This document shows, in pieces, positions 32,697 through 43,799 of a stretch of DNA of 64,000 bases. The stretch comes from Odontesthes bonariensis (lineage: Eukaryota > Chordata > Actinopteri > Atheriniformes > Atherinopsidae): contig NC_134520.1 in NCBI RefSeq assembly GCF_027942865.1, positions 35,193,688-35,257,687 of the forward strand, read 5' to 3'. Position 1 is the first letter of the stretch; each line of letters opens with the position of its first letter. The notes beneath the pieces were generated by a model. The model was given only the letters and a program-made list of their open reading frames with translations, had not been told where the DNA came from and searched no databases. Made by a program: the position numbers and the translations under genes.

Positions 32697-34188
32697 GGGC
32701 CTCATGCAAGAAGCGTTCGTACGCACAGATTTGTTCTTAAATCGTCGGTACGACTGATTTAAGAGAATTTGCGCATTCACCAATCTTTTCGTATTTTACG
32801 TTTTCTTTCAGGTACGAGCAGAATTCACGAGTGATCCAGAGCTGTCGTAGGAGTTTCCTAAAATAGCCCGCTGTTATTCCAATCAAGTTTGCTTGACTAA
32901 TGGATTGTATATTTAATTACTTTGAAGAAAACATAAATAAATATATACATTATACCCAACAATGATGCTGACATTATTCTGTTTGACTTAAAATATGCAC
33001 TAATCAAAGGTTAATTTGAATATGTATATAACGGGAAGCGTAACCAGCGGCTGACTTGCTACTTTTTGATGTCTTTAGCGCGTCAGGCTCTTGGAATAGA
33101 CCGTGGAGACAGACGGCTGAGATCGCGATTTAGATTGCTACAAATATGCAGCTTGCTAGAGCCACAACCCCAGAGAGAAACACGCCGATCAAACCCAATT
33201 CCCCCACACACCCTTGGATTTTTGGCCACTGGAACCTTTCAGAGGGAGATTGGAGACAGATCGGGGGTGTCCCAGTCCTCTGTGAGCCGTGCGCTCCCCT
33301 TGGTCATCAAAACTCTCATCAGTTTATCACCCATGGTACATCAGATTCCCATACACCGCTGTGAAACAAGTACAAATTAAGAGGGACTTTCATCCCATGG
33401 CAGGACTGCCAATCATAATTGGAGCACGAGACACACATACGCATCAAAGCCCCTCTGCTGTCATGGAGTGCACTGAGCAGCTGCAGGTGGGTGTGTCTCG
33501 ATACCTCGTTCATGGCGCAATATTGCCATGAACGAGGGTCTCCACCTGAACCAGCCCAGGCAGACCAGAAGGCGTGATGCCAGAGGACCCCCCTCATGGA
33601 CCACCCCATCAAAGTGCCATCATGATGAGGCAACAACTGATTGCACAGCTTTAGTTGCAGTCATCGAGCGCCTGGCCATGGCGAGACGTTTTTTTTTTAA
33701 GCCATTTTCATAAAAAAACTTTTTAAAATTTTATTTCGCTGACATGGTATTAACAGCACTCGTAATTGCTTCCCATTTCTTCGCTTTAGCAGTTCCCGTC
33801 CACTGCTTCCACTGCTAAAATGACAGATTTTTCTTTTTGGATCTCTGAAAGCAGAACTTCAATCTCAGAGCCCCTAAAGTTGTTCTTTTTGCGCCTTGAT
33901 GCCATTCTCATGACGCAACACTCAACACTTCCTGGCACAGGAGAGAGGAAGCACAGCTCCTTATATGGTATCATTTTGGGCGTGGAGTATGCAAATCTAC
34001 TATCCTCGTGCACGTGAACTTAAGATACGCACGAGTGTGATTCATCATTTACGCAGGTCGTTTACACACTTTTTCCGAAGTTAAGAGCGCTTGTTGAATC
34101 TGACGTGGCGTGTTCGTACGAGACCTTCTTATGAAAAAAGTAAGAGAAATTTAGAATAAAAATACGAAAATGTTCTTGCATGAGGCCC
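32697..34188. mobile_element. Harbinger element (gene C intron)
   Basis: 1492 bp, ATT duplication (32694-32696, 34189-34191), same broken transposase (33066-33390, +) and Myb-like fragment (33920-33740, -). Confidence 0.92.
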
Positions 34189-34570
34189 ATTATTTTGCAA
34201 AAACTGGTTGAGTTGAAAATCTTAGGGGACTCAAGTAGAACCGATCTAGAGGTTTGTGATCATGTTTCTCCTGCTGAAGCAGGGAGTCTCCCCTTCGAAA
34301 GAGGAAGGAGCTGCTGCTTATATAAGGAAGCACACAGGAGACATTTTTACAGCCTTTTTTCCAAAAAAATTACATGTAATTAACTGATATAAAAGGTCTA
34401 ATTATTGAAAAACAAAGTATTTAAAATGATTGTAGAAAACATACCAAATACTTTTTGAAAATGTGTTTCCATGAGCACTTCCTGTAACAACATTCTGGAT
34501 GTGATGAATGTAGTTTTGAAGTAAAATTTTTAACAGACTCAGCTTGAAAGATTTAATCTGCTGAACTTAA

Positions 34571-35276
34571 CACATTGAATACCGGCGGTGTTTACGGAAT
34601 TATGTTGTAGAATCCCAGCGTTCTAAACCATTTATTGATGTTTTTTGTACAGTCACAGCATATTATGTGATAGGGCCACTGAAACATGTTATGCCTCGTT
34701 TGAAAGCTGTGACTTTAATCTCTTTGTGGCTCAAACCTGCGTGTCTCTAGGTGCCGCCATTAGCGAGCTATCCTTAGCTAAACCAAGGCGGGTATCCACC
34801 TAAATCAACAACACACTGAGATATCGGCTTCCCTTTCCCTCCAAGCGTGATCGCATGTTGCAAAGCTAAGCTAAGCTAACCTGTTCATAAGACCGCCTCC
34901 TTAGACTTGTCGCGTGTCTTCTTCTCCTTCTTGTTGTTTGTTTATGTTACTTTACCGCCACCCTCTGGAAACCGACACGTGCGATTGGACAAAATGCGGA
35001 AATGCACAACAATCAATGCAGCGTTATCAAAATTGTTTTTGAGTTGACGCAAAGCCATTGGCGTAATGATCAAAATGTCCAGATGATGACACCAGTTTTT
35101 GACTGCCATCTATGTCAGTTCTGTTCATCACATAATTACAAAAATAGCACAGAATGTGCATTAGAATGTATAGATTCAGAATCCATTAAAAAAAATGTAA
35201 AAACCTATTTTTACCATGTGGGAGCCAACGCATGGGCAGTAAAAACGTAGTTTTACGTGACTTGGGAGTCAATGTG
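34571..35276. mobile_element. piggyBac-type MITE (gene C intron)
   Basis: 706 bp with TTAA at 34567-34570 and 35277-35280. Confidence 0.9.
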
Positions 35277-36085
35277 TTAAGAAACACTGAATACACATAA
35301 AAATAAAACCTGCAGGTAAGGAAAGAGGAAGTAAATAACAAGAGAACCTGAAGGTGGGGGCTCGTCCGGGATCTATAATTCCTGAGCTGAAGAAAACCAC
35401 AGTAATTTGAAGGTCTTTTTAAATTGTTCGAAAATGAGCTTTGACTTAAAGGATTTCATTCAGGCTCCTAGTTATGAGAAGGTAGAGTTCTGTCGTAAAG
35501 ATGACTTGTTGTAAGTTGCAGAACATTTTGATATTCCTGTGAAAAAGCAAGTTGCTAAACATGAAATTAAGAATATTGTTTTGCAAAAACTGGTTGAGCT
35601 GAAAATCTTAGGGGACTCAAGTAGAACCGATCTAGAGGTTTGTGATCATGTTTCTCCTGCTGAAGCAGGGAATCTCCCCTTCGAAAGAGGAAGGAGCTGC
35701 TGCTTATATAAGGAAGCACACAGGAGACATTTTTACAGCCTCTTTTCCAAAAAAATTACATGTAATTAACTGATAGTGATCTAATTATCGAAAAACAAAG
35801 TATTTAAAATGATTGTAGGAAACATATCAAATACTTTTTGAAAATGTGTTTTCATGAGCACTTCCTGTAACAACATTCTGGATGTGATGAATGTTGTTTT
35901 GAAGTAAAATATTTAACAGACTCAGCTTGAAAGATTTAATCTGCTGAACTTAAGAAGCACTGAATACACATAAAAATAAAACCTGCAGTTTAGGAAAGAG
36001 GAAGTAAATAACAAGAGAACGTAAAGACTAAATAAAGAATAAAAAAGGAAAGAAAGTGGTTTAAAATAATATTAATTATCCTCAC

Positions 36086-36093
36086 CTCATCAT
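36086..36093 (-). CDS. ifit: IFIT gene C, exon 1 coding segment (ATGATGAG)
   Basis: ATGATGAG followed by donor GTGAGG. In phase with exon 2 at 31966. Confidence 0.85.
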
Positions 36094-36190
36094 TCAGCTT
36101 TTTTTGACAGATATGAATCTTTCTTGGATCAAACCAGGAGCTTCTCCAACGTATTTGATGATCTGTAGATCACAACTCAGTTTGCAGAGG

Positions 36191-36277
36191 CTTTTATAAG
36201 CGGGTGCGCTGTTGTGCAAAGTCACAGGAGACGCTTCTCACAACACTTGTCTGTCTGGTTTATCAGGAATCGAAACT
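36191..36277 (-). promoter_or_regulatory. ifit: IFIT C promoter: TATA box and ISRE-like element
   Basis: TATAAAAG at 36198-36191 (minus strand), start expected near 36163. ISRE-like GGAATCGAAACT at 36266-36277. Confidence 0.85.
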
Positions 36278-36359
36278 TAGTGCCACTCAAAACAAACAAA
36301 CAAAAAATGAATTTGCTGTTACTGTCGTCATCTGATTCAATCTAACACGATGGTTCATA

Positions 36360-36570
36360 ATGTTGTTAAAGCTCGGAGTCGGCTCTCACTTGATGCGAGC
36401 CGGCTCTTCTGATTCACTACAAAGAGCCGGCTCTCAGAGCCGATGCTTGTGCCGAAGCCGAAGCTGGCTTTCTCCACAGCAAGTGCTACGTGCACACCCT
36501 CAACCTGGTCTCCCAGCGTGCACTGAAGCTGTCGGCTGTAGCAAGACTACTAGGACGAGTGCGATGTGTG
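36360..36570 (+). mobile_element. hAT transposase fragment upstream of IFIT C promoter
   Basis: Third copy of the fragment. The C-x2-H-TLNLVSQRALKL block at 36484-36564 reads best here. Confidence 0.72.
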
Positions 36571-36984
36571 ATTTTAATTTCAAGGCTCACATTTGTGCTG
36601 TATTTTTTATTTATTTTAGAGGCTCTATTTTGGTGTTTTATTTTTTTTATCTTACAGCACTACTTCAGAGAGCACTGAGTAGTCAGAGCACTTTACTTAT
36701 CATTTAAGAACATATTTAACAATTGATTACATTAAGTTATGTTTAAACTGGCCCAATTTGTGTTGTGTGGACATTTCAATTAATTTTGTAACTGTAAACT
36801 TCAAAAAATGCTGTACATGTTAAGTACCTCTTTTTTTCTCAGTTGAAATAATTGTCAGCTGCTGGACTGACTGACACAGACTGATGTGCATTGTTTATGG
36901 GAACGACATTCATGGTTTATCATCTCTTGAAGTTTAGGATTCAACTTGTTTGTTTTTTAAGGTGGAAAATAAAATTACAACTAG
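36571..36984. repeat. upstream flank block, IFIT C copy
   Basis: Counterpart of 19721-20110, with a short deletion near 36630. Confidence 0.8.
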
Positions 36985-37782
36985 AAAGAGCTGTTCCTGC
37001 GAAACAGCTGTGAAAATGCTTATGAGCTGAATGGGGATAGCTGACCATGCTAAAAAAGCTGAAAATAGTTCAATTTTAGCAGTAATTCTGTTGCTGAGGT
37101 ATTGGTTGAAGGATTTTTGTGTACCACCAAACTTAACATTGGAGTTAGTCAGATAATTTGAGAGTTTGATCTCGGTTCAAGGCTCATAGCTAAAATTCTG
37201 TAAATTTGAGCTCTTTAGTAGTTACATTAGCTGAAAGAGGACAATTATTCCTACATTTTAAGGTATAATGTGTTTCTCTAAGTTAAACTGTATGAAAGTT
37301 AGAGGAATTTGTTTGAAAAAACTGAAAATTTTTAAACTTATCAGCACGCACTCAACTGTGTGCTCATTCATGAAAACCAAGGAGCAAAATGTTTATGTTT
37401 TTGAAACTGTCATATTTCAAAATTGGATGAAGATTTTAAAAAGCTGAAACAATTGGTAATAGCTGAATGTCTTGTGACCCATTTAAAGTTTGAATGGTGT
37501 CTCTAGCTGAAAGCATGCAGAAGTAGTTAGGTTGGAAAGAGGAGGAAGTTTTAGAAGAGCTGAAAGCAGTTTCCATTCATTTGAATGACGGGAAAATCTG
37601 AATAAAAGTAGAATATATTAAAAAGTGTAAAAGTTAGAAACACCAAAAATGAAAGTAGGAATGTTCTGAAAGAGCTGAACATTTTGAAAGCAAAATTGTA
37701 GAAATATCTGAAAGTATGCAGAAGTAGTTAGGTGCCAAAAACTGTCGGAATAATAATAATAAAGAGAAACAAGAACTTAATA
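36985..37782. repeat. ~790-bp satellite, 1 unit
   Basis: Single unit between IFIT C and IFIT D, followed by the perfect hairpin at 37783-37807. Confidence 0.93.
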
Positions 37783-38150
37783 GTGAGAATGCCTTATACA
37801 TTCTCACAATTACAGATTATATCGAATCAGGGGGAAATAAGAAACACACACACACACGATGGAAAAGGGAGAATAACACAAAGAGGGGAAAACACAGCTG
37901 AACCCAGAGACCCAAGACATGTTCCTTCTGTTCTGGTTCTTTCTGGAGTTTCTGCTGCTGTTGTTTATCAGTTTGATGCTGTTAGAGCTTCTGGTTCAGT
38001 TGAACTTTACCCAGTAAAATGTTTGTTCTTTTCCAACAATTCATTTTCTGTAGAGATGCCTGATGAGAAAGTTTATTCAGCTCACAGTTTGTATTGAACG
38101 GATACATCAAAGGAAACATCAAATATTCAGACGTGTTAAGTTTTGCACAT

Positions 38151-38156
38151 TTTATT
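38151..38156 (-). terminator. polyadenylation signal, IFIT gene D
   Basis: AATAAA on the minus strand in the conserved IFIT 3' UTR context. Confidence 0.75.
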
Positions 38157-38527
38157 CACATAAAATATTTGAATACATAAAACTCTTGTACAGTCACCAG
38201 AAAAAGATATTTTTCATGAACATATTTGTTCAGTAGTGTTATTACAGCTTAAAAGCAGCATTTTATGCTCTAACTAGTTGCATCTGTTCTGTTTATAAAA
38301 GCAGAGACTGAGTTTTGTGTCACACTGCAAACATTACAGTCTTCTTTCTAAAACTATCACATATCAGACACAGATTTAAGAAATGGAAGTACTTTTAAAA
38401 CAATTTTTTTTTTAGAAAGACATGTGAGCATGAGAATAAATTTCCTCTCCTCCATCTTGAGCTCAGCTGTTAACACACAGATGTGAAAAGCTTTCTCTTC
38501 AGATTTGGAGCCCGTGTCTTTAAGAAC

Positions 38528-39827
38528 TCACTCAGACTCAGAATCTTGCAGATTTGCAAGAAACTCCTGGATTTCTCCGCACATTCTGTCCCTGCCTCGC
38601 TCTGCGATCTTCTGCAGCACTTTGATGTTTTTCTGCCTGTAGAAGCCCTGGTGAGGTATCTCTGCTGCCTTCATGTTATACCGAATCGACTTCTGCCTGT
38701 CATTTCGATCGCATAACAAGTATCTTGCGTAGCTGTTGTAGAGCATCTGTTTTTGTGCAGGGTGCAGATCTGCCTCCAGCAGCTCCTTGTACATCTGATC
38801 GGCTGTCATCCGGCCCCGAACTGACTTTGCATGTATGTCTGCCAGGTCGATCTTCTTGGATAATGAATCGTGAGGGTTAAGAGAGATCACCTCCTCAGTC
38901 AGACTGATGGCTCTGTCAAGCATTCTTTGATTTGGGTGGTCGTTGGAAGAAGTGATTTTCCATTTGTAGCAGAGTGCAGCACACCTCTTCAGGTAGGGCT
39001 CATCTGGATGCTTCTTCAGGGCCTCCTCTACCACATCAACAGCATCATCATAGAGCTTGAGTTCTCTGTACAGCCTCACCAGTGGTTTCATGCCGCTGTA
39101 GCTGCTGACAGGATTGATTAAAATCTTTTTGGCCAACTCGTGTAACTCATCTTCAAGTTGCTCTCCTCTCCTGACACGTTGGCGCAGGTCACGAGCAGCG
39201 AGGTACAAGTTCTCTGGATCCTCCTCTCTGGCCTTACTGATCTCCTCCAAGATGGCATCCAGGTCTGTGTCACTGTGCTTATGAACACTGATCAACCCCA
39301 CCACCCGGCTGGTCTGCCACTGCACCATGTCTGGCTTCATCTTGAAGGCTTTCTGGAAGTAATCTGCTGCCAGCAGCTTCTTGTCTTTGTCAAAATTCAT
39401 CAGAGTCCAGGCCTTCTCTGCTAAGATCTCTGGGTGGAGCTCATCCTGTAGTGGAGATGGGTATTTCTTTATCAGGGCTTCCACCTTTGACAGGTAATCT
39501 TGACTTTTATCCTCTTCGCCCAGATAATGGTGCAGCCATGCCCGGTTCCCGTAGTTCACCACCAACCAGGGACCCTCCTCTGCGTTTCTCAGCTGGTGTA
39601 AGGCCTCCGTGGCCCTGCTGAAGAGACGTAGGGCCTCTTCAAAGGAGCCCAACTTGTATTGGATGAACCCCTGCAGGTTGTAAATGTGACCCAGCCAGCT
39701 GTTTCCTTCCTCTGTGCCGATGTCCTCCAGCGTACCCTTTAGACGGAGAATTATGTCCTTCTTGAGGTCCAGCCCCCAGGTGAAGTGACACTCCAGGGCT
39801 TCCAGTTTGGACTGACTCTGAGCAGCA
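38528..39827 (-). CDS. ifit: IFIT gene D, main coding exon (exon 2)
   Basis: Intact IFIT-family protein: 435 aa with exon 1 (47908-47901), over the longest intron of the four (8073 bp). It has the hallmark ALECHFTWGLD, the NYGNRAWLHHYLGEEDKSQD block with two substitutions at otherwise fixed positions (Arg for Leu, Tyr for His), and PEILAEKAW. It is one residue shorter than A/B near SSNDHPNQRM. The open frame continues upstream to 40012, but the acceptor TTTTCCATCAG sets the true exon start. It is the most diverged copy. Its intron lacks the Harbinger, piggyBac-type and PBS/gag blocks of A-C, so it split off first. Confidence 0.94.
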
Positions 39828-40022
39828 CTGATGGAAAAGCATTTAAAAAGACGTATTAATGACCAGAGAGATGACACAATCTGCTCAGAGAAATAGATGA
39901 TTACAATAATCACATTGTGAACTCTTACAGTCAAAAACAAAACAAAAAAGTTCCTCAGGAACAAGTGGTCAGAACCTTTCGCCCTTTCAGGGTCCTTTTG
40001 TAATACACACAAAGATGCCTTC

Positions 40023-40300
40023 AGTCACATCGCTTGGCCCTATTTTCTCTCCCTTCGTATCACTGCCTGCAGCAAACACCGTAACAGGCGCGGCTATCGG
40101 CAGGTGGCTCGACGCATTGATATCAAGGGAGGCAAAAATAGCGCCAAGCGATGTGAGGTCTGACTTTTTCTAGATGGACGATTTTGTGATGCAAATGTAT
40201 TACTCTTTTGAACACATATTGTTTTGAGAAGCAAAACGCTTTATTTTTTAAGCCCCAGCAAACTAGCCGGACTACCTTCATCAACACCAAAACGAGGCTG
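40023..40300. repeat. interspersed repeat with inverted ends (IFIT D intron)
   Basis: CATCGCTTGGCCCTATTTTC at 40026 is mirrored by AAAATAGCGCCAAGCGATG at 40136-40154. The rest matches 2725-2870 in inverse orientation. Family not identified. Confidence 0.7.
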
Positions 40301-41639
40301 GAACTCTGCTCACAGGACGCAGCAGGGGGTAAGAAGATGTTCAGAAATGATGTTGCTGATATAGGATGTCATACAGCTTCATGTCAAAAGAGACGAACTG
40401 TCCCTTTAAGGGTGATTTATGGTCGCCTACAGAGAGCTATGGAGAGCCCTCTCCTTCGACGGAGACGCTCTCCGTCCTATCTATCCATCGAGGAGACGGA
40501 GACTCGTGGAGACCGCAAGGGTTGTGATTGGTCGGCTAACAACATCATTTCCGGAATCACTTTTCCTTATTTGCTCCTTCCTCTCAGAACAACAACACCG
40601 CCATTTCTGAAAGAGTTTACTGTGTGCCGGTCAACATTTGGTCAAAATGATTTGCATTTCAACATCAACGAGCTCCAACTCCAACAACAGTCTTTCTCTC
40701 TCGGTTGCCATCGTTCACTGTGAGGAGTGGAACGGAGCCGGAAGGTGAACAATCAATCAACAACTTTCACCATAGACGTCGTGAGATTGGGTCGTCTAAC
40801 GTAGCGACGGCATTAATAGCTAGTGTGGGCCTTAATCCGTGGGTAATCCCCCCTTCAATGCATTAAAGGTTGGCCGTTGGCATCAAGACATCACCATGAG
40901 CGAATGATTTACGTACTCTGACGACACCCTGCCCGCTCCGAAAGCGTATCCACAATTCCAGGTTAAGCTCATCGACTTATTCCTGCCAGGGCTGAGCGAC
41001 AAGTCCTTCACAATTTCTACCCTATACAACACAGCACGACTGGCTTCCTTCACAGCCACCTGCTTCACAACACATCACACAAGCTGCTGTTCGCCCAATG
41101 TTGTCTTAATTCAAACATTCAGCACTTCTATGCGCAACAGTTTTCTTTAAATAATTTCAGCAGCCCCCCCTGCGCAGAGGAAACAATAAGAGACTCACGA
41201 GGCAGGTCCCGCACCATCTCCTGTGTTCTTTAATTTGGGGAAAAACTCCAAAAAGCTGTCACACTGTATGCCCAAACAGCAGACATCTGCCGCTTTGATG
41301 GTTAGGAAAAAGATCTCCTACCTGCCGGCGTTCACGACTGATCTCGGCTGCCGGGGCACAGAGGACTCGCTCAGACATGAGAGAGACGTGTACATTTCAG
41401 AATGCCGGAAATTCCCTTTGACCTCAGTTTGTGACAATCTTTTATACCCTCCCGAAACATTCCATGCGTACGTGACCCAAACCCAATCTCTTTTCGGCGC
41501 CTCGTTTTCGCCATTATCACCGCAGAGGTCACCGCAGACGCAGTCCCAGTGTGGGCAAGGTACCCTGCTAGGCACCGACAGCCTCCACAGTACCTCAGTG
41601 TTCATCAACGTTCATCAACGTGCTGCCTTGATGAGTTGC
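40301..41639. other. IFIT D intron, unassigned repeat-like sequence
   Basis: Moderately GC-rich and unlike the rest of the intron. It starts near CCCTTTAAGGGTGATTTATGG at 40402, which looks like a DNA-transposon end, but I could not find a matching inverted end. Frames at 40208-40723 and on both strands at 41223-41654 are open but match no family I recognise. Confidence 0.45.
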
Positions 41640-43311
41640 CCACTAGAATCCTAAAGTCTGTGCTGAGCAGTTTGTTACCACAACTCGCTCATCTAGTCAA
41701 CATCTCCAAAGGCCTTAAAAACCGCTGTCATTAAGCCTCTTCTAAAGAAGAGCAATCTTGATGCCACAGTCCTGAACAACTACCGGCCCATATCAAACCT
41801 GCCATTCTTAGGCAAAGTCCTAGAAAAAGTTGTATACCAACAGCTTAATGACTTTCTCCTGTCTAACAATGCTTTTGATACTTTCCAATCAGGCTTTAGG
41901 CCCCACCACAGCACTGAGACAGCTCTGATCAAGGTGACAAATGACATCCGCCTGAACACAGATGCAAGTAAAGTCACAGTCTTAGTTCTGCTGGACCTGA
42001 GTGCTGCCTTTGACACAGTTGACCATGCAACCTTATTACAGAGGTTAGAAGACTGGGTGGGAATCTCTGGTCGTGCTTTAAACTGGTTCAAGTCCTATCT
42101 GGAGGACAGGAAATATTTTGTTGAAATTGGTAACTGTGTCTCAGACCAAATGGCTATGACATGTGGGGTTCCCCAGGGGTCAATCCTGGGACCCGTATTG
42201 TTCAATCTGTACATGCTTCCACTAGGCCAGCTAATACGCAGCTATAATGTGTCCTACCACAACTATGCAGGTGACACTCAGATCTACGTGTCACTGACGG
42301 CAGGAGAACACGGGCCTGTAGATACACTGTGTCACTGCATCGAACAGATCAGTGTGTGGATGCAAAACTATTTTCTCCAGCTAAACTCAGACAAAACTGA
42401 AATCATTGTCTGTGGCCCACAGAAACAAAGAGAAAGTGTTATCAGTCACCTTGAGACTCTCTCTCTAAAACCTAATAATAAAGTTAGAAATCTCGGGGTA
42501 ATATTGGACTCAGACCTGAACTTTAACAGCTACATTAAATCAATAACATCAGCAGCTTTTTACCATCTAAAAAACATTGCCAGAATCAAAGGAATAGTGT
42601 CCAAACCAGACTTAGAAAGACTGATCCATGCGTTTGTCTCCAGCAGGTTAAACTACTGTAACGGCCTGCTCACTGGGCTCTAAACGGGCTGTAAGACAGC
42701 TGCAGTACATCCAGAACGCTGCTGCTCGAGTCCTGACTACAACCAGGAAATACGACCATATTAGTCCAGTGCTCAGGTCTCTGCACTGGCTTCCTGTCGC
42801 TCAGAGAATAGACTTTAAAACAGCTCTGCTTGTGTACAAGTCTCTTCACGGTCAAGCGCCAAAGCTCATCTCTGACATGTTAAAGCCATATGAACCAACT
42901 CGGGCTCTGAGAACCTCAGGGAGGGGTCTCCTGCCTCAGGGAGGGGTCTCCTGCTGGGGCCCAGAGTCAGGACTAAACAAGGTGAGGCTGCGTTTCAGTT
43001 TTATGCTCCTAAAGTCTGGAACAGCCTTCCAGAAGATGTGAGACAGGCCACAACTCTGACCATGTTTAAATCCAGGCTGAAAACAGTTCTATTTAGCTGT
43101 GCATATGACACCTGAAAGTATTTTATCTGCAGTCTTCACTTTTAAATTAATTAATTAATGATTATTTTTTATGTTTTTTTTATTTATTTATTTTTATTTT
43201 TGTTTTTTTTTAATGATTTTATTGCCTTCTTGTGATTTTATGTAGCTGTAAAGCACTTTGAATTACCTAGTGTACGAATTGTGCTCTATAAATAAAATTG
43301 CCTTGCCTTAG
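41640..43311 (+). mobile_element. L2-like LINE, 5'-truncated
   Basis: The 3' part of a non-LTR retrotransposon. It starts inside the reverse transcriptase and ends with the 3' tail TAAAGCACTTTGAATTACCT and CTATAAATAAAATTGCC. Its last codons read FKSRLKTVLFSCAYDT, typical of fish L2-type elements. Antisense copies of the same tail are at 46190-46325 and 48330-48605. Confidence 0.88.
41934..42683 (+). pseudogene. reverse transcriptase fragment of L2-like LINE
   Basis: A 249-residue open stretch with RT motifs LLDLSAAFDTVDH, GVPQGSILGPVLFN and YAGDTQIY. The last is the catalytic YADD box with Asp replaced by Gly, so polymerase activity should be lost. Upstream in a shifted frame are NYRPISNLPFL and related motifs (41775 on). 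Downstream the frame breaks at GLLTGL and continues in another frame as AVRQLQYIQNAAARVLT. The element is dead through truncation, two frameshifts and the active-site change. Confidence 0.88.
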
Positions 43312-43317
43312 TGACTT

Positions 43318-43799
43318 AAGCCTCGTTTCCACTATGCAGTCCGGTACGGGTCGGTTCAGAACGGTACGGGTCGGGTCTCTTTGGGGTCAGCTGTACAAAG
43401 GGGACCCTCAGGGGTGGGTGGAGCCGAAGCGTAAATAGCAAATAACATCCATAATGTGGAACCGCCTCCAAGCTTCTTCAGCTTAATGCCACACCGGCTC
43501 GCGGTCCGGTTGAAACCACACTCTGACATTTTTGCGGCGATCAGCTGGAAAACTTTTTGGTTTGGCACAGCGCCATCGAGCTCCCGCTGCACAGCTTCCT
43601 CACCAACACCGGAGAGCAGAGCCTGGAACCGGTCCGGTGTGCTGGGTACCCCAAGCAGAAGGGTTACAGACATGGGAACCATGGGTTCCATGGTAACGGG
43701 TTCCATGGGACCGGTACGGTTTCGTGGTAATGGAAACACTGAAATAGGGGAACCGTTCTGAACCGACCCGTACCGGACTGCATAGTGGAAACGAGGCTT
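43318..43799 (-). mobile_element. GC-rich inverted-repeat element with Myb/SANT-like remnant
   Basis: Nearly perfect inverted ends of about 45 bp (from AGCCTCGTTTCCACTATGCA on the left and its complement at 43779-43798). Between them the minus strand has a frame with VFQLIAAKMSECGFNRTASR followed by CGIKLKKL (about 43555-43466), the pattern of Myb/SANT-like DNA-binding domains (IA..M...G.NRTA.QC..K.K.LK) common in Harbinger-related elements. No target duplication was established (TTA against TTT). Confidence 0.75.

Larger units (their letters stand above)
32151..36020 (-). repeat. IFIT C intron module: X-Y-X-Y-X
   Basis: Same five-part order as in A and B. Y1 PBS near 32473-32491 (six G), gag ATG near 32553. 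Y2 PBS 35355-35372, with the same in-frame TAA. The whole module, with both transposons in place, was copied with the gene. Confidence 0.85.

Noticed and set aside
41223-41654. 143-aa plus-strand frame in the gene D intron as a host gene
   Set aside because: The opposite strand is open over much of the same DNA (41318-41608), no domain was recognised and the surroundings are repeats. Left as unassigned.
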